Assembly (NCBI GenBank): GCA_026416715.1
Contig: JAOAEQ010000038.1
Coordinates: forward strand, 1 to 13,303
DNA length: 13,303 nucleotides
Reading direction: 5' to 3'
Origin: a bacterium
GTDB taxonomy: Bacteria; UBP4; UBA4092; JAOAEQ01
Of the stretch, positions 6,684-13,303 are shown in pieces (position 1 is the stretch's first letter; the number at the start of each line of letters is the position of its first letter). Made by a program: the position numbers and the translations under genes. Under the pieces are notes generated by a model. It had not been told where the DNA came from. It saw only the letters and a list, made by a program, of their open reading frames with translations, and did not search any database.

Positions 6684-7400
6684 TTACGGCGCTGATTCCT
6701 CTAATTGGGTTAAAATAGTCGCAACGTCAGTTACCCAAGCGAACCCAAACGCTAAATTGAGCAGACTCGCGAGATGCATCTCTTCGGAGATACTCCCGGT
6801 ACCGTCAGCGAGAAAGAATACCCGATAATCGCGATAGTAGGCATCACGCGCCGTAGATTCACAACACATGTTTGTCATTATTCCGGTAATAACAATATCT
6901 TCTATTTTGAGACAGCGTAATACGGTTTCTAAATCGGTATTGTAAAACGCTGAATACCGATGCTTGAAGACCACCTTTTCGTGAGCGGTCGGAGATAGTT
7001 CCGGATGGATTTCGCTTTCCGGGCTTCCTTCAAGGCACATCCCTTTCCACCACCACCCCATTATTCCGGCATCAAGCTGGTCTGGATGGTGAACGTGTCG
7101 CGTGAAAATTACCGGCCGATTCGCTGTTCGGAACGCGTGAATGAGCTTTTTTAAGTTTGAGAGGATTGCGAGTCCACCGCAGGTATAGGTCGGTGAATTC
7201 GGGTCAAGGAAGAAAAGTTGCATATCAATCACCAGGAGAGCGGATTTCTCCTTGTTCAGTTGCATTCTGTGGGTATTGAACGCAGCAATATGTTCTAACC
7301 ACAGGTTCGTTTTAGCGGAAATGGTTTCTTGCGTGACGTAGGGTTCCATAGGATTCTCGCTCCGAAAATTGGTATTCGTGGTATTCGATTTTTTCGCCAT
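6684..7400 (-). CDS. Isochorismatase-family cysteine hydrolase
   Basis: The 238-residue protein has the family's catalytic triad: Asp59 in ALLVIDMQ, Lys146 in VVFKHRYSAF, and Cys179 in GIMTNMCCESTARDA, after the cis-peptide IMTN. The family includes nicotinamidases, isochorismatases, carbamoylsarcosine and biuret hydrolases, mostly cleaving C-N bonds. The tryptophan-rich MGWWWKG (114-120) and GSPESEI stretches lie in the cap or substrate region; I cannot assign a substrate. Length is above the usual 180-210 because of about 40 extra N-terminal residues. The ATG at 7400 overlaps the stop of the preceding gene by one base (TAATG), showing translational coupling. An internal Met18 with GGAG 10 nt upstream is the alternative start. 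The adjoining aldolase-like enzyme suggests a two-step catabolic or salvage path. Confidence 0.88.
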   Translation of the reverse strand: MAKKSNTTNTNFRSENPMEPYVTQETISAKTNLWLEHIAAFNTHRMQLNKEKSALLVIDMQLFFLDPNSPTYTCGGLAILSNLKKLIHAFRTANRPVIFTRHVHHPDQLDAGIMGWWWKGMCLEGSPESEIHPELSPTAHEKVVFKHRYSAFYNTDLETVLRCLKIEDIVITGIMTNMCCESTARDAYYRDYRVFFLADGTGSISEEMHLASLLNLAFGFAWVTDVATILTQLEESAP

Positions 7401-8404
7401 TATTCTTCTTCATGAATGGTATCGTAAAACGCAAGGTAGTTCTTGTTATCTTTCCCATCGAGAAACTCCATCGCTGACCGCGGATGGAGATTCATCTGCC
7501 CAGTCAGCATATAGGGAATATCGTATCCCCAGGTAACTTTTTCGCGTAACGGAACGACGTATTCCTGCAAACATTTTATCACCGGCCGAAGTCGGAATTT
7601 AGGATTTTTTAAGAACCCTAATAATAACTCTAACGGACAATTACCGGCACCGCGCCCTAATCCGTCTAATGTCGCATCGAGATAACTCGCACCTAAAATC
7701 AGTGCTTCGATAGTGTTCGCATACGCAAGTAACTGATTGTTGTGCGTGTGGATTCCGACTTTCTTCCCAGCTTGTTCTGCATACGTGAGATACTTGCGCA
7801 TTAACGCATGGATTTCTTCGGAATATAATGCACCGTAGCTATCCACCAGATAAATGACATCAACCTCGGTCTGGCATAGAATCGTTAACGCTTCGTCTAA
7901 CTCATTTTCTTGCACCACGGATACCGCCATCAGATTGACCGTGGTTTCGTAACCTTTCTCGTGTGCATCTTTAATCATATCGACTGCGGTGGGAATCTGA
8001 TGGATATACGTGGCGATCCGAATCATATCCAAAACGCTCTGTTCTTTCGGTAGGATATCTTCGTGGTAGTCGGTTTTCCCGACATCTGCCATTGCCGAAA
8101 GTTTTAATGCGGTTTTATTCTCGCCAACTATCCGGCGAATATCATCTTCATCGCAAAACTTCCAGCAGCCGAATTCCGTCGGTGAATATATTTTCTTCGA
8201 CCCTTTATACCCTATTTCCATATAATCAACGCCAGCTTCGATGCAGGTCTGATACACCGCACGAACGAAATCATCTTCGAAACAAGCGTTGTTCATGAGC
8301 CCGCCGTCGCGAATCGTGCAATCGAGCACTTTGATATCTGGCCGATAGGTTAGCCACGTTCCTTTCTTTTCCGACCAACGAGGTTGGATTTCTTTTTTTG
8401 CCAT
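7400..8404 (-). CDS. DRE-TIM metallolyase (HMG-CoA lyase / 4-hydroxy-2-oxovalerate aldolase-like)
   Basis: This 334-residue TIM-barrel protein starts with VLDCTIRDGG (residues 26-35), the metal Asp and catalytic Arg-Asp of the family. The second metal site is GIHTHNNQ (217-224, His219 and His221). The phosphate or carboxylate-binding style loop GLGRGAGNCPLEL lies at 248-260, and VDYMEIGY and VDSYGALY supply further pocket residues. The family cleaves or forms C-C bonds next to a carboxylate, releasing pyruvate, acetyl-CoA or similar. The communication domain of DmpG is shortened, so a stand-alone aldolase annotation (aldolase catalytic domain-containing protein) fits better than DmpG itself. 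A strong SD, GGAGGG, lies 8 nt before the ATG and a good promoter at 8537-8509. It is the first gene of a two-gene operon with the hydrolase. Confidence 0.85.
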   Translation of the reverse strand: MAKKEIQPRWSEKKGTWLTYRPDIKVLDCTIRDGGLMNNACFEDDFVRAVYQTCIEAGVDYMEIGYKGSKKIYSPTEFGCWKFCDEDDIRRIVGENKTALKLSAMADVGKTDYHEDILPKEQSVLDMIRIATYIHQIPTAVDMIKDAHEKGYETTVNLMAVSVVQENELDEALTILCQTEVDVIYLVDSYGALYSEEIHALMRKYLTYAEQAGKKVGIHTHNNQLLAYANTIEALILGASYLDATLDGLGRGAGNCPLELLLGFLKNPKFRLRPVIKCLQEYVVPLREKVTWGYDIPYMLTGQMNLHPRSAMEFLDGKDNKNYLAFYDTIHEEE

Positions 8405-8508
8405 TGTGGTTTCCCTCCATATTTTTTATTGCACGGAAAAATATCTGGTTAATTGCGGTGAGTTCGTTCGCTGAGAACACCGAAACCCGTTAGATATTTT
8501 AGTTGGTT

Positions 8509-8537
8509 ATTGTAACGGATATAGCATTTTTCGTCAA
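8509..8537 (-). promoter_or_regulatory. Promoter for aldolase-hydrolase operon
   Basis: On the minus strand TTGACG (8537-8532), a 17-bp spacer, then TACAAT (8514-8509); five of six matches in each box. Transcription would begin near 8502 and leave a leader of about 98 nt. The leader contains only a weak inverted repeat (GGTG/CACC). Confidence 0.7.
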
Positions 8538-8638
8538 GAGGGACGACATCTACACGAGGTTGCGCAACGGTAACCCGCGAAAAAATAGAGCGGGTATATT
8601 GAACTGGTAAAATTTGTCGGTTCCAGATATCGAACCAT

Positions 8639-8668
8639 TTGACAAAAATTAGGATTACCAATTATAAT
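8639..8668 (+). promoter_or_regulatory. Strong promoter for glycolytic operon
   Basis: TTGACA (8639-8644) and TATAAT (8663-8668) are both perfect consensus, separated by 18 bp. The start is expected near 8675, just before the hairpin at 8680-8740. It is divergent from the aldolase promoter, about 100 bp away. Confidence 0.85.
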
Positions 8669-8679
8669 AAATAACTTAA

Positions 8680-8740
8680 TAGATTATTAGGATTTATACG
8701 GTGGGATAGTTAAAAAAACCGTGGAATCCGATTTAATCTA
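8680..8740 (+). promoter_or_regulatory. Structured 5' leader hairpin upstream of gap
   Basis: Three stacked helices form one long arm: TAGATTA (8680-8686) with TAATCTA (8734-8740), GGATT (8690-8694) with AATCC (8725-8729), CGGT (8699-8702) with ACCG (8718-8721). Small internal loops separate them and a 15-nt A-rich loop closes the arm. It begins within about 5 nt of the predicted transcript start, so it would cap the mRNA, likely as a 5' stabiliser or a regulatory element. A second palindrome, TTTCATTCATGAAA (8751-8764), overlaps the SD. I match neither to a known riboswitch. Confidence 0.55.
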
Positions 8741-8762
8741 AGGAATCATTTTTCATTCATGA

Positions 8763-9812
<1,050 letters not shown>

Positions 9813-9841
9813 CAATAGAAAATAACCAAAAACATAACCGC

Positions 9842-9902
9842 AAAGACGCAAAGAATTGTATGCGATGTCCCTAACGATAATACCAACCTTCTTTGCGTCT
9901 TT
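9842..9902 (+). repeat. 14-bp inverted repeat between gap and tpiA
   Basis: AAAGACGCAAAGAA (9842-9855) is perfectly complementary to TTCTTTGCGTCTTT (9889-9902), with a 33-nt loop. The CGCAAAGACGCAAAG sequence resembles small dispersed palindromic repeats I recall from many bacterial intergenic regions. The trailing T-run is short (four), so it is at most a partial attenuator or an mRNA-processing or stability hairpin. Confidence 0.75.
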
Positions 9903-9949
9903 TGCTAAACGGCGCATTCGTTGCGGTTCGGTTTTATCTTAATCTTTTT

Positions 9950-10762
9950 ATGCGTAAACCGATTGTAGCAGGAAATTGGAAAATGAATGAAACCATCCGG
10001 GAAGCACAAGAACTCGCTACCGGATTAGCGAAAGAAATCGGGCATCTAACCAATATCGATATGGTACTTTGTCCGCCGTATACGGCGTTGTTTGCGGTGC
10101 GCGAAGCTATCCACGGAACGAATATCAAACTCGGAGCGCAAGATGTGTTCTGGGAACCGGTCAACGGCGAGTTTACCGGCGAAATATCGCCGGCAATGCT
10201 GGTAGATGCTGGTTGTCAGTATGTCATCATTGGCCATTCAGAACGGCGTGGAACGAAATATGAACCCACGACACCGGCGTATCGCTTATTCCAAGAGAAA
10301 AATGAAAGTGTAAATCTGAAAGTTAAATCTGCGTTAAACTCGGGTTTGGTTCCGATCGTATGCGTTGGTGAAACGTTGGAAGAACGGAATCAAGGGATAA
10401 CCGAAAAAGTTGTTGCAGACCACGTTCTGAATGGGTTGCTGGGACTGACCCCTGAAGAGTTAAAAAAGACCGTTATTGCCTACGAACCGGTCTGGGCGAT
10501 TGGTAAAGGGAAAACGCCGGCAACTCCGCAGCAAGCTGCGGAAGTCCATCAGTTTATCCGCGCGTTATTGAACACCCAGTTTGGCGCTGAAGTAGCAGCA
10601 TCTATCCGCATCCAATACGGCGGTAGTCTGAATGAGAAAAATGTCGCTGATTTGTTGCCGATACCGGATATTGACGGCGGGTTAGTCGGTGGTGCGTCAC
10701 TGAAAGTCGATGCGTTCAGTTTCTTAGTTAAAAAAGCAGCTGAAATTAAGAACTATTGTTGA
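9950..10762 (+). CDS. tpiA: Triosephosphate isomerase
   Basis: This 270-residue protein interconverts dihydroxyacetone phosphate and glyceraldehyde 3-phosphate. It has NWKMN (catalytic Lys11), IGHSERR (His96) and AYEPVWAIGKGKTPA (Glu179 with the phosphate-gripping loop 6), then IQYGGSLN and GLVGGASL. Start: MRKPIVAGNWKMN at ATG 9950; the reading frame extends upstream to 9893 but that stretch encodes the arm of the inverted repeat and adds a non-homologous leader. No SD is visible before the ATG; the leader is U-rich. Between SERR and the ESVN helix there are about 11 extra residues (GTKYEPTTPAYRLF), longer than in common TIMs, close to the dimer interface. The usual length is about 250. The gene is part of the gap-to-fba cluster. 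Confidence 0.97.
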   Translation: MRKPIVAGNWKMNETIREAQELATGLAKEIGHLTNIDMVLCPPYTALFAVREAIHGTNIKLGAQDVFWEPVNGEFTGEISPAMLVDAGCQYVIIGHSERRGTKYEPTTPAYRLFQEKNESVNLKVKSALNSGLVPIVCVGETLEERNQGITEKVVADHVLNGLLGLTPEELKKTVIAYEPVWAIGKGKTPATPQQAAEVHQFIRALLNTQFGAEVAASIRIQYGGSLNEKNVADLLPIPDIDGGLVGGASLKVDAFSFLVKKAAEIKNYC

Positions 10763-10887
10763 GCATATAGATTATTTAGACAGAATTTATTAAATAAAAT
10801 AAATAGATAGATACGTTACTCCATATAAAAATAAAAAGTAAAATTTCTTCGGGAAATTAGACCGCAAGAAAAAGGAGGAGATTTAAA

Positions 10888-11943
10888 GTGAGACTCGGAG
10901 TATTAACCGGCGGTGGCGATTGTCCGGGATTGAACCCAGCGATTCGCGGTGTAGTGATGCGAGCGCTCGATTATCACGATGAAGTTATCGGATTCCGCGA
11001 AGGTTGGGCAGGAATTATTAAAGGAGACGCTATTCCGCTAACCTTGGAAGATGTAGAAGAAATTATCGGGAAAGGTGGAACAATTCTCGGGAGTTCGCGC
11101 ACGAATCCGTATAAGAAAGATAAAGAAACCGGGAAAGACCGGGTCGCTGAGGTTATTGCGACCTTTAAAAAATTTGAACTAGATGCGTTAATTGGTATCG
11201 GCGGCGATGATACACTCGGGGTCGCAAGTAAACTCTATTCCCAAGAAGGGCTACCATGCGTTGGAGTTCCGAAAACGATGGATAATGATTTATATTGTAC
11301 CGATTTCACGTTCGGGTTTGATACCTCGGTAACGCTAGCGGTGGATGCGGTTGAACGATTACGCGATACCGCAAAATCGCATCGACGAGCGATGGTGCTT
11401 GAAGTTATGGGTCGACATGCAGGGTGGGTAGCGCTATATACTGCAATTGCTGGCGGTGCAGATTGGGTGTTATTACCTGAACAGAATGACCGCATCGAAA
11501 AAGAACTGGAAGATATGTTAGCGCATCTACAAGAAATCAGAAAACGTGGGAAACGATACGCTATCGTGGTCGTCTCTGAAGGAGTAGAACTCCCGAAAAA
11601 AACTGAAACAGAAGAAGAATTAGATGAATTCGGACATATGCTACTGAAAGAGCGCGGAATCGCGGATGCGGTCGCTAACTATATTAAAGATAATACTGGT
11701 TGGGATACTCGAACTGCGGTTATTGGGCATATGCAGCGAGGCGGGCCGCCGACGTTGTTCGACCGAATGCTCGGAACACGGGTTGGCGCAAAAGCCGTTG
11801 ACCTTGTGCATGAAAAGAAATTCGGACAAATGGCAGCACTGGTCGGGAACGAAATCGTTGGTGTCGATTTGAAAGAAGCGGTTGGAAAACAAAAGTTGGT
11901 TACCGAAGATTGGATTAAATTCGCTAAAATATTTTTTAAATGA
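10888..11943 (+). CDS. pfp: 6-phosphofructokinase, PPi-type (group III)
   Basis: The 351-residue protein phosphorylates fructose 6-phosphate. MRLGVLTGGGDCPGLNPAIRG opens the Rossmann-like phosphoryl-donor domain. The donor loop reads IGIGGDDTLG (residues 102-111); a second Asp (Asp108) replaces the Gly of ATP-dependent PFKs. VPKTMDND (127-134) has Lys129 where ATP enzymes have Gly. Together these two positions are the known marks of PPi-dependent PFK, so a reversible reaction serving glycolysis and gluconeogenesis is expected. Related group III (mixed-substrate) members can use ATP. MGRHAGW (174-180) and the GHMQRGGPPTLFDR region complete the active site. Start is GTG with a near-perfect SD, AAGGAGGAG. 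Intergenic spacing to tpiA is 125 nt, containing a small AATTTC/GAAATT hairpin (10842-10858) but no terminator. Confidence 0.93.
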   Translation: MRLGVLTGGGDCPGLNPAIRGVVMRALDYHDEVIGFREGWAGIIKGDAIPLTLEDVEEIIGKGGTILGSSRTNPYKKDKETGKDRVAEVIATFKKFELDALIGIGGDDTLGVASKLYSQEGLPCVGVPKTMDNDLYCTDFTFGFDTSVTLAVDAVERLRDTAKSHRRAMVLEVMGRHAGWVALYTAIAGGADWVLLPEQNDRIEKELEDMLAHLQEIRKRGKRYAIVVVSEGVELPKKTETEEELDEFGHMLLKERGIADAVANYIKDNTGWDTRTAVIGHMQRGGPPTLFDRMLGTRVGAKAVDLVHEKKFGQMAALVGNEIVGVDLKEAVGKQKLVTEDWIKFAKIFFK

Positions 11944-11961
11944 TTCCACTGGTTCTAAAGA

Positions 11962-11992
11962 CGATTGCCCAAGTTTTCACTCTGGGTAATCG
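11962..11992 (+). repeat. Inverted repeat between pfk and fba
   Basis: CGATTGCCCA (11962-11971) pairs with TGGGTAATCG (11983-11992) with one G-T pair and an 11-nt loop. Only four T residues follow after AGA, so termination would be weak. It may set the relative level of fba or slow 3' decay of the upstream message. Confidence 0.45.
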
Positions 11993-12032
11993 AGATTTTC
12001 AATCTGTGTAATCAATATCTATGGAGTAAAAT

Positions 12033-13022
12033 ATGGCTAACGTTCATTATCGCGAGCTTGGTCTCGTTAATACGAAAAAAATGTTTCAAATGGCAATGAA
12101 AGGTGGATACGCTATCCCGGCATATAATTTTAATAATATGGAACAGTTGCAGGCGATAGTTCGTGGATGTATCGAAAGTGAATCACCGTTTATCCTGCAG
12201 GTATCTAGCGGTGCGCGGAAATATGCTGACCAAACTTTGCTGAAATATCTCGCCCAAGGAGCAACCGCGATGATTAAAGCGTCCGGAAAACAGATTCCAA
12301 TGGTGCTCCATCTCGACCACGGTGATACCTTTGAACTCTGTAAATCCTGCGTAGATAGCGGGTTCTCTTCGGTTATGATCGATGGGTCGAAACTACCGTA
12401 TGAACAGAATGTAGCATTAACCAAACAGGTGGTAGATTATGCGCATCAGTTTGATGTTTCGGTTGAAGGAGAACTTGGCGTTCTCGCGGGAATAGAAGAT
12501 GAAGTCAGTGCTGAAAAATCGCATTATACGAATCCGGATGATGTACAGGATTTCGTAAGTAAAACTGGCGTAGATAGTCTTGCGATATCCATCGGGACAT
12601 CGCATGGTGCATATAAGTTCAAAGTTAAACCAGGTCAACCATTACCACCGTTACGGTTCGATATTTTGGAAGAAATCGAGAAACGGATTCCCGGATTCCC
12701 GATCGTACTCCATGGCGCATCGTCCGTTCTTCCGGAATATGTTGAAATGATTAACAAATATGGCGGAAAACTAGAAAATGCGGTCGGTGTGCCGGAAGAC
12801 CAACTCCGGCGCGCAGCGAAATCCGCCGTGTGCAAAATTAATATTGATACTGACGGCCGGTTAGTGGTGACTGCGGTTATCCGGAAAATATTTGCTGAGC
12901 AACCGAGTGAATTTGACCCAAGAAAATATCTTGGTCCAGCACGGGATGAACTGCAGAAACTGATTGTTCGCAAGAATAAAGAAGTGCTCGGGAGCGCTGG
13001 GAAAGCCGCCGAGTGTTTATAA
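12033..13022 (+). CDS. fba: Class II (Zn-dependent) fructose-bisphosphate aldolase
   Basis: The 329-residue TIM barrel cleaves fructose 1,6-bisphosphate to the two triose phosphates. VLHLDHGD (91-98) supplies the catalytic Asp95 and metal ligand His96. GTSHGAYK (188-195) has ligand His191 and VLHGASS (225-231) ligand His227. VSVEGELGVLAG and KINIDTDGRL are the usual flanking signatures. GYAIPAYNFNN at the N-terminus is typical. Its form fits class IIB more than class IIA, being shorter than the E. coli protein of about 359. The SD GGAG lies six nt before the ATG at 12033. Last gene of the operon; a strong terminator follows 29 nt after the stop. It shares the pathway with the other three genes. 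Confidence 0.97.
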   Translation: MANVHYRELGLVNTKKMFQMAMKGGYAIPAYNFNNMEQLQAIVRGCIESESPFILQVSSGARKYADQTLLKYLAQGATAMIKASGKQIPMVLHLDHGDTFELCKSCVDSGFSSVMIDGSKLPYEQNVALTKQVVDYAHQFDVSVEGELGVLAGIEDEVSAEKSHYTNPDDVQDFVSKTGVDSLAISIGTSHGAYKFKVKPGQPLPPLRFDILEEIEKRIPGFPIVLHGASSVLPEYVEMINKYGGKLENAVGVPEDQLRRAAKSAVCKINIDTDGRLVVTAVIRKIFAEQPSEFDPRKYLGPARDELQKLIVRKNKEVLGSAGKAAECL

Positions 13023-13051
13023 AATATAAAATAGAAAAATAGCTTTTTTAT

Positions 13052-13091
13052 AAAAGCCTCGGTAGAACAATAGTTCTATCGGGGCTTTTTT
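13052..13091 (+). terminator. Intrinsic terminator of the glycolytic operon
   Basis: AAAAGCCTCGGTAGAAC (13052-13068) pairs with 13073-13089 over 17 positions, with two G-T pairs and an AATA loop. The stem runs into a T-tract (13086-13091). It is the only strong terminator found downstream of the gap promoter, which supports one transcript of about 4.4 kb. Confidence 0.94.
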
Positions 13092-13164
13092 ATTTCAAAG
13101 GATACAACGCTTTGTTTCTAATTGTTTTTGTGGGAAATTGATTACATATAACAAAATCTCCTTT

Positions 13165-13233
13165 GTGTGCTGGGCAAGAACTGCGGAACCGCAATGCTGG
13201 TTGTTTGCCACCAGAACCCAGAGATTTCCACAC
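13165..13233. other. Candidate structured RNA or DNA element (three-way junction)
   Basis: Nested inverted repeats fold compactly: CTGGG (13170-13174) with CCCAG (13217-13221) encloses two hairpins, TGCGG-AA-CCGCA (13182-13193) and CTGGT (13197-13201) with ACCAG (13210-13214). An outer helix GTGTG (13165-13169) with CACAC (13229-13233) closes the whole with a 7-nt bulge on one side. No wobble pairs are needed, so either strand could fold. I do not recognise a known RNA family. The 13092-13303 region has no gene. Confidence 0.4.
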
Positions 13234-13238
13234 AGGGA

Positions 13239-13267
13239 TTGACAAAATTTATCTTTTATGCTATATG
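13239..13267 (+). promoter_or_regulatory. Putative promoter reading out of the window
   Basis: TTGACA (13239-13244), a 17-bp spacer, then TATATG (13262-13267). The predicted start is near 13274. A hairpin (ACAC, GGG at 13284-13291 with CCC, GTGT at 13296-13303, loop GTTA) begins about ten nt later, at the window edge. The gene it serves lies beyond the window. Confidence 0.55.
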
Positions 13268-13303
13268 TGGTAACAACGGAAATACACTGGGGTTACCCTG
13301 TGT

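Noticed and set aside
9893-9949. Upstream TTG start for tpiA
   Set aside because: It falls inside the right arm of the inverted repeat, has no SD, and would add 19 residues before the family-typical MRKPIVAGNWKMN start.

Overview
The window looks like an end-of-contig piece from an uncultivated, free-living bacterium, probably a metagenome-assembled genome. The first 19 bases equal the Illumina Nextera transposase mosaic-end adapter, so position 1 is a contig edge and not natural sequence. Base composition is moderate and even, promoters look sigma70-like, and Shine-Dalgarno sites and intrinsic terminators are ordinary. The genes suggest a heterotroph or mixed metabolism: a PPi-type phosphofructokinase, a class II aldolase and a methyltetrahydrofolate methyltransferase. 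No marker here fixes the phylum.

Layout. (1) 20-2561, plus strand: two tandem paralogous secreted propeller-like/Ig-like proteins, the first cut by the contig edge, each followed by a strong terminator. In the first copy two adjacent segments appear swapped relative to its paralogue. (2) 2714-3484: a lone SAM-dependent methyltransferase. (3) 3612-5075, minus strand: a MerR-like regulator followed by an AcsE-type methyltransferase. (4) 5135-6425: a divergent promoter region, a palindrome-rich leader and two overlapping genes of phage or small-replicon character. (5) 6684-8404, minus strand: a translationally coupled pair, a DRE-TIM aldolase/lyase-like enzyme and an isochorismatase-like cysteine hydrolase. 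(6) 8639-13091, plus strand: a glycolytic cluster gap, tpiA, PPi-type pfk and class II fba. It has a strong promoter and a structured leader in front, only weak internal hairpins, and one strong terminator at the end. (7) 13092-13303: no gene, but a compact three-way-junction-like inverted-repeat structure followed by a good promoter firing out of the window.

The glycolytic cluster is the metabolic core. PFK makes fructose 1,6-bisphosphate (reversibly, if PPi-dependent), FBA splits it, TIM interconverts the trioses and GAPDH oxidises glyceraldehyde 3-phosphate. Phosphoglycerate kinase, usually between gap and tpi, is absent. The points most worth pursuing are the palindrome-dense leader with its replication-protein-like gene, the coupled aldolase-hydrolase pair of unknown substrate, the block-swapped Ig-like domain (real event or assembly error), and the structured leader of gap.
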